This document shows positions 35,784 to 44,434 of a DNA stretch of 64,000 bases, piece after piece. The DNA lies in contig QAYZ01000014.1 of NCBI GenBank assembly GCA_003054655.1, forward strand, positions 124,001-188,000, given 5' to 3'. The stretch's first letter is position 1. Each line of letters opens with the position of its first letter. The translations under genes were made by a program, and so were the position numbers. Below the pieces are notes generated by a model. The model was not told the DNA's origin. It ran no database searches and saw nothing but the letters and a program-made list of their open reading frames with translations. Source of the stretch: Spartobacteria bacterium LR76. GTDB lineage: Bacteria > Verrucomicrobiota > Verrucomicrobiia > Chthoniobacterales > Terrimicrobiaceae.

Positions 35784-36958
35784 ATGTGATCGACCAGATC
35801 GCCGGGTATGTGAACGAGCATGCCGGGTTTGAAACATCCGGAGCGGGCCGTCAGCAGTTGATCAAGGCCATTGAGCGCCGGAAGGATCGGGAGAGTTCGC
35901 TGGAGGAGTACCTCGGGAAGCTGAGATCGTCCCCGGCGGAACTGCGCTGCCTCCTGGAGGATTTTGTGGTGCCGGAGACGTTTTTCTTTCGTTACGAGGA
36001 ATCGTTTCGCACCCTGGCGCAGTGGGCGGGCCAGCGGAAGAAGCGCCCGCTGCGCATCCTGAGCGCGGCCTGCTCGACGGGAGAGGAGCCGTACTCCATC
36101 GCATTTTCCCTCCTCGAGGCGGGCTGGAAGCCGAGGGATTTCCAGGTCGAGGCCTTCGACCTGAGCGACGCGGCGATTCAGACGGCCCGCGAGGGCGTGT
36201 TTCGGCCCAACTCCTTCCGCGGAGAGATCGGCTCCTGGCGGGAACGTTTCTTTGAGCCTGCGGGAGAGGGGTGGAGGGTGCGGAGTCAATACCTCGGCCT
36301 GATCGATTTTCGCCGCTCGAATCTCCTGCTCATGGAGGACGTGGCCTGCTGGGATGCGATCTTTTGCCGCAATGTGATGATTTACTTTGATGATCCCAGC
36401 CGGCAGCGCGTCTCCGATCTGCTCCATCGCGCCCTGAAGCCGGACGGCATGCTCTTTCTCGGCCCTGCGGAGCCTGCTGCGATGTCGGCCTACGGGTGGC
36501 GGACGACCGGGCTGGAGATGAGCTTCACGGTGCAGGCATCGGTCGACCCGGCGATGACGCCATCGATGATCAAGCCCAAGCCGATCGTGCTCGCCCCCCG
36601 CCGCCGCGCCATCGGCTACTCGGTCCCGCGCTTCACGTGTGATGCGTTGCCGCCTGAGATGACGGTGGAGGATGCGCGGAAGCTGGCCGACCAGGGGCGG
36701 GTCAGCGAGGCGCGCGAGATGCTTCGCCGGGTGCTGGCGGCGAGGACGGACGATGCCGGCGGCAGGTTTCTCCTCGGGCTGATCGAGGAATCCCTGGGAA
36801 ATCTCGCCGAGGCCGAGGTCCAGTACCGACAGGCGCTTTACCTGGAGCCGGCGCACCAGGAGGCAATGCATCACATGGCCCTCCTCCTGCGCCAGCAGGG
36901 CCGCACCGACGCCGCCGGACGATTCGAGCGGCGCGTCTCCCGGGGGACCGCCTCATGA
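35780..36958 (+). CDS. wspC: CheR-type methyltransferase with TPR tail (WspC-like)
   Basis: 392 residues. The CheR N-domain leads to VPETFFFR (64-71), the SAM site SAACSTGEEPYSIAF (95-109) and FCRNVMIYFDD. About 100 C-terminal residues form TPR helices (SEAREMLRRVL, GNLAEAEVQYRQALYLEP). This CheR-TPR layout is that of WspC. It methylates glutamates on the MCP to set its activity. The start is a GTG at 35780 overlapping the CheW stop. Confidence 0.92.
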   Translation: MNVIDQIAGYVNEHAGFETSGAGRQQLIKAIERRKDRESSLEEYLGKLRSSPAELRCLLEDFVVPETFFFRYEESFRTLAQWAGQRKKRPLRILSAACSTGEEPYSIAFSLLEAGWKPRDFQVEAFDLSDAAIQTAREGVFRPNSFRGEIGSWRERFFEPAGEGWRVRSQYLGLIDFRRSNLLLMEDVACWDAIFCRNVMIYFDDPSRQRVSDLLHRALKPDGMLFLGPAEPAAMSAYGWRTTGLEMSFTVQASVDPAMTPSMIKPKPIVLAPRRRAIGYSVPRFTCDALPPEMTVEDARKLADQGRVSEAREMLRRVLAARTDDAGGRFLLGLIEESLGNLAEAEVQYRQALYLEPAHQEAMHHMALLLRQQGRTDAAGRFERRVSRGTAS

Positions 36959-37500
36959 GCCGGACCCATCCCCACCGGCCGCTGCCTGCGGATCTCCGCG
37001 CGGAATGGGCTGCCGACATCGCCCGGCCTCCGGAGATCGCGGCAGGTCGCGAGGGAAGGCAGCGGCTCCTGGTCGCCCGGGTGGGAGGCGACTGGCTCGG
37101 ATTTCCCCCGGCCCTGGTCTCGGCGACCTTGCCGGCAGGGGCGGTCCGCCGCATCCCTCACCGCGTGTCGGGGACTATCGAGGGTCTTTTCAACGCCGAT
37201 GGGCGCATCGTCGCATGTGTGAACCTGGAGCGTCTCCTCAAGACCTCTCCCGCTGGCTCCGAGGATGGGGCCGCCGCGAGGATGCTGATCCTGCAATGGC
37301 GGCACACGCAGGCCGCCGTGCGGGTGCGTTCCGCGCTCGGACTGGAGGAAATTGACTTGTCCGCTCTCCAAAAGCTGCGCGACGACGCCAGCGCTCCGCT
37401 GGCTGGAGTGAGCCGCGGTGTCGTGATGCATGCCTCCCGGCCTGTGGTGTGCCTGGATGGAGAGCGTCTGGTTGCAAGCCTGCAGGAGGCCATCGAATGA
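36955..37500 (+). CDS. wspD: Second CheW-like coupling protein (WspD position)
   Basis: 181 residues. A variable N-terminus with LPADLRAEWAADIA leads to a CheW fold (RLLVARVGGDWLGFPPALVS, GLFNADGRIVACVNLERLL). The extended N-terminus and place between CheR and CheA match WspD. It overlaps both neighbours by 4 bases (ATGA). Confidence 0.88.
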   Translation: MSRTHPHRPLPADLRAEWAADIARPPEIAAGREGRQRLLVARVGGDWLGFPPALVSATLPAGAVRRIPHRVSGTIEGLFNADGRIVACVNLERLLKTSPAGSEDGAAARMLILQWRHTQAAVRVRSALGLEEIDLSALQKLRDDASAPLAGVSRGVVMHASRPVVCLDGERLVASLQEAIE

Positions 37501-39671
37501 AGGGCGACGACCTGAGCGCGTATTCCATGGACGAGTTGTTTCGCGCCGAGGCGGAGCAGCAGTGCGCGATCCTCTCGGACCATCTTCTCCGGTTGGAAAA
37601 GGCCAGCGACGCGGCCCCGCTTCTGGAGATCCTGATGCGTGCGGCACATTCGCTCAAGGGGGCGGCGCGCATCGTGGGCAATGATGGAGCTGTGCGGGTG
37701 GCGCATGCGATGGAGGGCCTTTTCGTCAAGGGGCAGAAGGCAAATGCCGCTCCCGACGCACGGGCGATCGATGTCCTACTGCGCGGCGTCGATCTGCTGC
37801 GGGACTTGAGCATCGCTCCCGACCGGGCCGACGGGCCGGGCCGCATGGAGCGTTTTCTCGGGGAGTGTGCGGAATCCGGGCCGTCGCCGATCCTGCCTGC
37901 CCCGTCGCCGGAGCCGGTTCCCGCCGTTTCTGCGCCGGAGCCTGAGCATGCCAAAAAGGACGTGCGGCTCGATGCGGAGCGCCTCGACAATCTGCTCGCG
38001 CTCGCCGGGCAGGCCGTCGTGTCGGCGACGGAGACCGGCACGGGAGTAGCGGGTCTGCGCGCCGCGCTGCGCTCGCTCCAGACGGTCCTGGGCGGGCTGA
38101 ACAGCTCCGATCTCACGCCGAGACAGCGGCAGTTGCTGCGGCAGGCCGGGGCATTGACTTCATCCTGCCAGTCGCTCGCGGCTGAGGAGAGCGAGCGCCG
38201 CGACCTGCACGACCGCCGCCTGCTGCAACTCTGCGACCGCATTTACCGCGAGACGCTCTCCTGCCGCATGCGCCCCTTTGGCGACGTCGCCGGGGCGCTG
38301 CGCCGTCTCGTGCGCGACCTCGCCCGCGATCTGGGCAAGGAGGTTGATCTCGTCATCCAGGGCGAAGATACCGAGGTGGATCGCGACATGATCGACCGCT
38401 TTGAGGGCGCGCTGTCCCATTTGATCCGCAATGCCCTGGATCACGGACTGGAGACTCCCGCCGAGCGTCTTGCGACCGGGAAGGCCCCGTCGGGAAGGCT
38501 GGAGGTCTCCGCCCATCATCATGCGGGCTGGCTCAGTGTTTCCGTGGCCGATGATGGCCGGGGCATGAAGGCCGAGACCATCCGGCAGGCGGTCATTCAG
38601 CGCGGCTTTTCCGCCGAGGAGCATGCACGCCAGATGAGCGACCAGGAGCTTTCCGCGTTTCTGCTGCTGCCCGGTTTCTCCCTCAGCGAGCGGGTCACGG
38701 AGATCTCCGGTCGGGGCGTCGGCCTCGACGCCGTGCGCTCGATGGCCTATGAGGCCGGGGGATCGATCCGCCTGGGGCCGAGCGCACAGGGGGGATTCCT
38801 CTGCGAGATCACCCTGCCCGTCGCGCTTTCCCTCCTGCGTGCCGTGGTGGTCGAGGTGGAGGGCGAGCGGTATGCGTTTCCGCTGGCGAGGATCGAGCGT
38901 GTCGTGGAGGTCACCCGCTCCGACGTGCATCTCATCGGCGGCATCGCGCATATTTTCCTCGATGGGGAAAAGGTGGAGATTTTCAGTGCAGCCCAGATCC
39001 TGGAGCTGGGGGCGGGAGACGTCTCCGGCGACGCGCTCAGCCTCGTGATCATCCCCTCCGGGCAGGGCCGCATCGGCCTGGCGGTCGATCGTCTGCTCGG
39101 GATGAGAGAGCTTTCCCTGCAGCGTCTGGACGGCCGGCTGGGCCGCACGCAGGATGTCAGCTCGGCCGCCTTGCTGGAGGACGGCGAAGTCGTCATCGTC
39201 CTCGACATCAACGACCTTTCCGTCAGTGCCGCGAATTTCTCCTCCGCCTCCCGGCAGCGCGCGCTTTTCCCCGAGCACGATGCCAGCCCGTGCTGCCGCA
39301 TCCTGGTCGCGGATGACTCGCTCACCGTGCGCGAACTCGAGCGCAAGCTCCTGGCCGGCCAGGGCTACGAGGTCGACACCGCCGTGGATGGGGCGGATGC
39401 CTGGAATGCCCTCCGGAGCGGGAAATACGATCTGCTGGTGACAGACATCGACATGCCGCGCCTCGACGGCATCGAGCTGGTGAAGCTCGTCCGCGGCAGC
39501 GCCCAGCTCCGCGACCTGCCCGTCATCGTCATGTCTTACAAGGAGCGGGATGAGGACCGCGCCCGGGGTCTCGAAGCCGGGGCGGACTACTATCTGACAA
39601 AATCCAGTTATCAGGACGAGTCGATCCTGGGAGCGGTGCGCGAGTTGCTCGGGCAGCCGTCGGCGGCGTGA
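37497..39671 (+). CDS. wspE: CheA-type histidine kinase fused to a receiver (WspE-like)
   Basis: 724 residues. The HPt domain has H51 in AAHSLKGAARIVG. A dimerisation domain spans about 155-260. The ATPase domain has N312 in HLIRNALDHG and DDGRGM near 352. A CheW-like domain follows (about 445-585), then a receiver with D650 in LLVTDIDMPRLDG. A single receiver at the C-terminus is the WspE pattern. It passes phosphate to CheB and to the next response regulator. The ATG at 37497 overlaps the second CheW stop; an upstream frame opening is not used. Confidence 0.95.
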   Translation: MKGDDLSAYSMDELFRAEAEQQCAILSDHLLRLEKASDAAPLLEILMRAAHSLKGAARIVGNDGAVRVAHAMEGLFVKGQKANAAPDARAIDVLLRGVDLLRDLSIAPDRADGPGRMERFLGECAESGPSPILPAPSPEPVPAVSAPEPEHAKKDVRLDAERLDNLLALAGQAVVSATETGTGVAGLRAALRSLQTVLGGLNSSDLTPRQRQLLRQAGALTSSCQSLAAEESERRDLHDRRLLQLCDRIYRETLSCRMRPFGDVAGALRRLVRDLARDLGKEVDLVIQGEDTEVDRDMIDRFEGALSHLIRNALDHGLETPAERLATGKAPSGRLEVSAHHHAGWLSVSVADDGRGMKAETIRQAVIQRGFSAEEHARQMSDQELSAFLLLPGFSLSERVTEISGRGVGLDAVRSMAYEAGGSIRLGPSAQGGFLCEITLPVALSLLRAVVVEVEGERYAFPLARIERVVEVTRSDVHLIGGIAHIFLDGEKVEIFSAAQILELGAGDVSGDALSLVIIPSGQGRIGLAVDRLLGMRELSLQRLDGRLGRTQDVSSAALLEDGEVVIVLDINDLSVSAANFSSASRQRALFPEHDASPCCRILVADDSLTVRELERKLLAGQGYEVDTAVDGADAWNALRSGKYDLLVTDIDMPRLDGIELVKLVRGSAQLRDLPVIVMSYKERDEDRARGLEAGADYYLTKSSYQDESILGAVRELLGQPSAA

Positions 39672-40672
39672 TGAGAGTCGCCATCGTCAATGATTCGCCC
39701 ACAGCGATTGCGCTGTTGAGAGAGGTCATCACCGCCGAGGAGGGCTTTTCCGAGGCCTGGGCGGCGGTCGACGGAGCCGAGGCCGTGCAGAAATGCCGGG
39801 ACGATCTGCCGGACATCATTCTCATGGACCTGGTCATGCCGGTGCTCGGCGGAGTCGAGGCCATACGACAGATCATGAGGGAGACGCCATGTCCGATCCT
39901 GGTCGTCACGGGGACGGTCGAGGGGAATGTCTCTGCTGTCTTTGAAGCCATGGGGGCGGGTGCCGTCGATGCGGTTGCCACTCCCGCCTTTGGCTCTTCG
40001 GATGGGAGGCGCTCCCTCGTGGAGAAAATCCGCGCGGTCGTTTCCATCGCGGCTCCCTCATCCATTGAGCGCCGGGGCCGCCCGGCGAGGCGCAACGAGA
40101 AGGGGGCCGACGCCTGTGTGCTTATTGGAGCCTCCGCGGGAGGGCCGGCCGCCCTCATGACCATCCTCCAGCAGCTTCCCGCCACGTTGCGGGCCGCGGT
40201 GGTCATCGTGCAGCATATCGACGTGAGGTTTGATTGCGAACTCGCCTCCTGGCTCGACGCCAGATCCCAACTGCCTGTGCGCCTGGCCGAGGACGGCGAA
40301 GAGCCCGCCCAGGGCGAAGTGGTGATAGCCAAGGGAGGGTGTCACCTCACCTTCAACCATCGACGGCTTCGCTACACCAGTGTGCCCGACATTTCCTATC
40401 AGCCTTCCGTCGATGTGTTGTTCGAGAGCGCCATCGCCCATGGGCCGGCCCGCCTCATGGGCGTCATCCTCACGGGCATGGGGCGCGATGGAGCGCGGGG
40501 GCTCATGTGCCTGCGCACATCGGGCCATCTGACCGTCGCCCAGGATGAGGCGACCGCCGCCATCTATGGAATGCCCCGCGCCGCCGCCGAGAGCGGGGCG
40601 GCCAGGGAAATCCTGCCCCTTGATCGTATCGCCAGCCGCATTGAAGCCTGGAGCAACTTGCCAATCCCATGA
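39671..40672 (+). CDS. wspF: CheB-type receiver-methylesterase (WspF-like)
   Basis: 333 residues. Receiver D53 lies in [13 protein letters not shown]. The methylesterase triad is S155 (IGASAGGPA), H182 (VQHID) and D273 (GMGRDGARG). It removes methyl groups from the MCP and so damps output; wspF loss locks the Pseudomonas system on. The start [10 protein letters not shown] resembles WspF's MRIGIVNDMP as I recall it. ATG 39671 shares a base with the CheA stop. Confidence 0.93.
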   Translation: MRVAIVNDSPTAIALLREVITAEEGFSEAWAAVDGAEAVQKCRDDLPDIILMDLVMPVLGGVEAIRQIMRETPCPILVVTGTVEGNVSAVFEAMGAGAVDAVATPAFGSSDGRRSLVEKIRAVVSIAAPSSIERRGRPARRNEKGADACVLIGASAGGPAALMTILQQLPATLRAAVVIVQHIDVRFDCELASWLDARSQLPVRLAEDGEEPAQGEVVIAKGGCHLTFNHRRLRYTSVPDISYQPSVDVLFESAIAHGPARLMGVILTGMGRDGARGLMCLRTSGHLTVAQDEATAAIYGMPRAAAESGAAREILPLDRIASRIEAWSNLPIP

Positions 40673-42375
40673 ACGAACTCATCAACCCCAGTCGCGCAAT
40701 GGTCCTGCTAGTGGACGACCAGGCTCTGGTCGGAGAATCGCTGCGCCGCGCCCTCGCCATCGAGGACGACATCGACTTTCACTTCTGTGCGGACGCTGCA
40801 TCCGCCCTCGATCAGGCGCGCAAGATCCGCCCGACCGTCATCCTGCAGGATCTCGTGATGCCGGGCGTGAGCGGACTCGATCTCGTGCGTCTCTATCGCG
40901 CCGATCCCGCCCTCCGCCAGGTGCCGGTCATCGTTCTCTCCGTGCGCGAGGAACCTGAGACGAAGCGCGATGCCTTTGCCGCCGGGGCCAATGACTATCT
41001 GGTAAAGCTCCCCGATCGCCTGGAACTGCTGGCCCGCGTGCGCTATCACTCCGCCGCGTATCTCGCCCAGCTCGATCGTGACGAGGCCATGCACGCCCTG
41101 CGCGAGAGCCAGCGCGAGCTGCTGGATTCCAACACGGCCCTCATCTCGCTCAACCAGAAGCTCGAGGTCGCCACACGTGCGAAGTCCGAGTTTCTCGCCA
41201 TGATGAGCCACGAAATCCGCACTCCGCTCAACGGGGTGCTCGGATTTTCCGACCTGCTGGCCGAAACCTCGCTGGACGACGAGCAAAAGGGCTTTGTCGA
41301 GACGATCCGCTCGAGCGGTCGCTCGCTCCTCACCGTGATCAACGACGTGCTCGACTTTTCCAAGATCGAGGCGGGCAAGCTGACCATCGAGAACATGGGC
41401 TTCAACATCGGCCAGTGCATTCGCGAGGCGAGCGAGCTTTTCGTTCCCAAGGCGAGGGACCACGGCACGGCGCTCACGTGGGAGATCTCGCCGGCGATTC
41501 CCGCGACTGCGGTGGGAGACTCCATGCGCCTGAGGCAGGTGATTTCAAACCTCGTGTCGAATGCGGTGAAATTCACCCGCTCGGGCCATATTCTGATCAT
41601 GGCCTCGCTCGGCGATCCTCGAGAGATCACCAAGGCCACCGACCGGTTTTTTGCGGCCCCGGGGGATGACGCGTTCTTCCTCCGGGTGAGCGTATCCGAC
41701 AGCGGCATCGGCATCCCGCCGGAGAAGCAGCCGTTGCTCTTCAAGAGCTTTGATCAACTCGACCCCTCGACCGCGCGCAAGTTCGGTGGCAGCGGTCTCG
41801 GGCTGACCATCTGCCGGCGGCTCTGCCAGCTCATGGGGGGGGACATCTGGGTCAACCCGGAGCGCGCCCCGGGTGCGGAGTTCATTTTCATGGTCAAGCT
41901 CGGTGTGGGCGGAGAGCTGCCGCAAAGGCCGGGAGGCAAGGTCACGGTATCCTGTACGCCGGGAGTGGATGAGATCCTGGCGGGATCGCGCGTTCTCGTG
42001 GCGGAGGACAACAAGGTCAACGCCACGCTCATCGCCGCGCTGCTGCGCAAGTTTGGCATCGACGCGCGGAGCGTTTCCAACGGCGTCATGGCCTATGAGG
42101 CCGTCACCGAAACCGATGTCGACCTCGTTTTCATGGATATCCAGATGCCCGTGCTCGATGGCCTCGAGGCGACCGCCCGCATTCGCGAGAGCGAAAGGGA
42201 AAACAAGCGCAAACCCTGCTACATCATCGCGCTGACAGCCGAGGCTCTCCAGGGCGACGCTGAAAAGTGCATCCAGGCAGGGATGAATGATTACCTCGCC
42301 AAACCCATCCGTACCACGGACCTCGCGGCCGCGTTGGCGAAATATTGCAGCGCGCGCTCCCCGATGGCATCCTGA
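40669..42375 (+). CDS. WspR-like receiver fused to histidine kinase and second receiver, in place of a diguanylate cyclase
   Basis: 568 residues. The first receiver (about 10-130, D61 in [12 protein letters not shown]) with [22 protein letters not shown] and the linker [19 protein letters not shown] follows the WspR receiver and linker closely, as I recall the Pseudomonas protein. Where WspR has GGDEF, this protein has HisKA (H181 in [12 protein letters not shown]), HATPase ([17 protein letters not shown]) and a second receiver (D490 in [13 protein letters not shown]). The output should be phosphorelay and not c-di-GMP synthesis. It has no membrane helix. It overlaps cheB by 4 bases and ends 5 bases before yajQ. 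Confidence 0.92.
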   Translation: MNELINPSRAMVLLVDDQALVGESLRRALAIEDDIDFHFCADAASALDQARKIRPTVILQDLVMPGVSGLDLVRLYRADPALRQVPVIVLSVREEPETKRDAFAAGANDYLVKLPDRLELLARVRYHSAAYLAQLDRDEAMHALRESQRELLDSNTALISLNQKLEVATRAKSEFLAMMSHEIRTPLNGVLGFSDLLAETSLDDEQKGFVETIRSSGRSLLTVINDVLDFSKIEAGKLTIENMGFNIGQCIREASELFVPKARDHGTALTWEISPAIPATAVGDSMRLRQVISNLVSNAVKFTRSGHILIMASLGDPREITKATDRFFAAPGDDAFFLRVSVSDSGIGIPPEKQPLLFKSFDQLDPSTARKFGGSGLGLTICRRLCQLMGGDIWVNPERAPGAEFIFMVKLGVGGELPQRPGGKVTVSCTPGVDEILAGSRVLVAEDNKVNATLIAALLRKFGIDARSVSNGVMAYEAVTETDVDLVFMDIQMPVLDGLEATARIRESERENKRKPCYIIALTAEALQGDAEKCIQAGMNDYLAKPIRTTDLAAALAKYCSARSPMAS

Positions 42376-42380
42376 CTCTC

Positions 42381-42872
42381 ATGCCCTCATTTGACGTAGT
42401 TTCCGAAGTTGACCGCATGGAGGTCAAAAACGCGGTCGACCAATCGCTGCGCGAGCTTGCCTCGCGGTTCGATTTCAAAGGCCTCACCACCACGATCGAG
42501 ATCGACGCCAAGACCGGCTCGATCCTGCTCACCGTCGATGACGGAGCCCAGATGAAGGCGCTCCGCGAGATCGTGATCGGCAAGCTGGCCAAGCGCAATA
42601 TCGACCTGCGCAACATCGAGCAGAAGGACCCCGATATCTCGCCCCTCGGCCATTCCCGGCAGGAGCTCGCGATCAAGCAGGGTCTCGATGGCGACAAGGC
42701 CAAGGAGATCAACAAGGCGATCAAGGCGCTCAATCTCAAGGTGCAGGCCTCGCTGCAGGATCGCCAGATCCGTGTCACAGGCGGCAAGCGCGACGACCTG
42801 CAAAAGGTCATCGCCGCCCTGCGTGCGGGCGACTATGGCGTCGCCCTCGCGTTCAAGAACTTCCGCGACTGA
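42381..42872 (+). CDS. yajQ: YajQ family nucleotide-binding protein
   Basis: 163 residues. It begins MPSFDVVSEVDRMEVKNAVDQ (in part) and has RFDFKG, then RNIEQKDPDIS, the KVQASLQDRQIRVTG region and an ending VALAFKNFRD. YajQ proteins of Pseudomonas and Xanthomonas have been reported to bind c-di-GMP and act with transcription factors. A nucleotide-binding role here is inference. It lies 5 bases after the Wsp-like hybrid kinase, so it may be part of that operon. Its stop abuts the pyrF stop. Confidence 0.9.
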   Translation: MPSFDVVSEVDRMEVKNAVDQSLRELASRFDFKGLTTTIEIDAKTGSILLTVDDGAQMKALREIVIGKLAKRNIDLRNIEQKDPDISPLGHSRQELAIKQGLDGDKAKEINKAIKALNLKVQASLQDRQIRVTGGKRDDLQKVIAALRAGDYGVALAFKNFRD

Positions 42873-43574
42873 TCAGGCCGAGGCGATTTCCTCGGTAATG
42901 GCGAGCGCCGCGGCGCGGGGATCGGCGGCTCCGGTGATGGGGCGTCCGATCACGAGGTAGCTCGCTCCGGCGCGAATCGCCTCCGCCGGGGTCATCACGC
43001 GCTGCTGGTCGCCCTTGTCCCCGCCTGCGGGGCGCACGCCGGGCGTGACGATGGTGAGTTCGTCGCCATAGGTGGCGCGCAGGACGGGCAGCTCCAGCGG
43101 GCTGCACACGATGCCGCGTGCGCCGTTGTCGTAGCCGAGGCGCACGAGGCGGCTGACCTGGGATTCCACGGGGTCGTTTACGCCGACGCCTTCGAGCTGC
43201 GCCTGGTCAAAGCTGGTCAGCACGGTCACGCCGAGGATGAGCATGCCGGAGTCGCCGACGGCGGACTGCGCGGCGGCGATCATCTTGGCTCCGCCTCCGA
43301 GGTGGATGGTGGTCATGTCCACGCCGAGCTTGGCGGCGGAAGCGACGGCTTCCTTCGCGGTGTTCGGGATGTCGTGGAATTTCAGGTCGAGGAAGACCCG
43401 GTACCCGCGAGCCTTGAGTTCGCGCACGATGGACGGGCCCTCGGCGGTGAAAAGCTGGAGGCCGACTTTGATCCAGGAGACCGAATCGCCCAGGCGGTCG
43501 AGGAGTTGGTACGTGGAGGAGGCGTCTGGGGCGTCCAGAGCGACGATGAATTTTTCTTTAGCGGAAGCAGACAT
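42873..43574 (-). CDS. pyrF: Orotidine-5'-phosphate decarboxylase
   Basis: 233 residues, last step of UMP synthesis. The catalytic DxKxxD motif is D63-L-K65-F-H-D68 in FLDLKFHDIPNT. VTPGVRP and the phosphate-binding YLVIGRPIT near the end are typical of the bacterial type 1 enzyme. The ATG at 43574 gives MSASAKEKFIVALD; ispE is divergent 20 bases away, so the promoters overlap. Confidence 0.96.
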   Translation of the reverse strand: MSASAKEKFIVALDAPDASSTYQLLDRLGDSVSWIKVGLQLFTAEGPSIVRELKARGYRVFLDLKFHDIPNTAKEAVASAAKLGVDMTTIHLGGGAKMIAAAQSAVGDSGMLILGVTVLTSFDQAQLEGVGVNDPVESQVSRLVRLGYDNGARGIVCSPLELPVLRATYGDELTIVTPGVRPAGGDKGDQQRVMTPAEAIRAGASYLVIGRPITGAADPRAAALAITEEIASA

Positions 43575-43594
43575 TGGCACAGGATGCGCGCGCC

Positions 43595-44431
43595 ATGAAG
43601 CTGCGCGCACCGGCGAAAGTCAACCTGCAACTCCGTATCCTCGGTCGCCGCGAGGACGGATTCCATGACATCGAGACCCTCATGGTCCCGATTTCCCTCG
43701 CCGACGAGATCACCATCGAGACCGCCATCGGGCGCACGGTGAAGGTGCGGAGCAATGATCCGACCCTGCCTACAGGGGACTCGAATCTCGCGGTCAAGGC
43801 CGCCCAGATTTTCTCCGAGGCCACGGGGCTGAAATTCGCCGCCCACATCGAGATCGAGAAGCGTGTGCCGATGGGCGCGGGTCTGGGCGGGGGGAGCAGC
43901 GATGCCGCCGCCGTGCTGGTGGCGCTGGACACGCTCTTTGAGACGCACATGAGCGCTCCCGATCTCGAGCAGCTCGCCAGCCGCATCGGATCGGACATTC
44001 CCTTTTTCATTCGCACCCTGCCGGCCTGGTGCCGGGGGCGGGGCGAAATCATCGAGCCGACGGAGATTCCTGAAACGCTCCCGCTTTTGCTGATCAAGCC
44101 GCCGTTCGGCGTCCCGACGCCATGGGCCTACAAACGCTGGCGGGACTCGCATTCGCTGCCGGGCGAGTGGGAGACGGAAGCCGACCTGGGGTGGATTCGC
44201 ATCGTGAATTCGCTGGAGCGACCGGTGTTTGAGAAGTTTCTCTTCCTGCCCATCCTGCGGCGCTGGCTCACCGAGCAGCCCGAGGTGAGGGCAGCCGCGA
44301 TGTCGGGATCGGGCTCAACAGTTTTTGCCATCCTCAAGGACACAACCGACGGCCCGGCGCTCGAGGCGCGGGTGCGGGAATACTTTGGCGGCAACCTCTG
44401 GACCGCCCTTTGCCATACGGGCGCGGAGTAG
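43595..44431 (+). CDS. ispE: 4-diphosphocytidyl-2-C-methyl-D-erythritol kinase
   Basis: 278 residues of a GHMP kinase in the MEP isoprenoid pathway. APAKVNLQL is at the start, PMGAGLGGGSSDAAA is the ATP loop (about 91-105), and GSDIPFF and AMSGSGSTVFA complete the fold. No other MEP genes are near. The ATG at 43595 is taken from the family start MKLRAPAKVN. Confidence 0.94.
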   Translation: MKLRAPAKVNLQLRILGRREDGFHDIETLMVPISLADEITIETAIGRTVKVRSNDPTLPTGDSNLAVKAAQIFSEATGLKFAAHIEIEKRVPMGAGLGGGSSDAAAVLVALDTLFETHMSAPDLEQLASRIGSDIPFFIRTLPAWCRGRGEIIEPTEIPETLPLLLIKPPFGVPTPWAYKRWRDSHSLPGEWETEADLGWIRIVNSLERPVFEKFLFLPILRRWLTEQPEVRAAAMSGSGSTVFAILKDTTDGPALEARVREYFGGNLWTALCHTGAE

Positions 44432-44434
44432 GGT

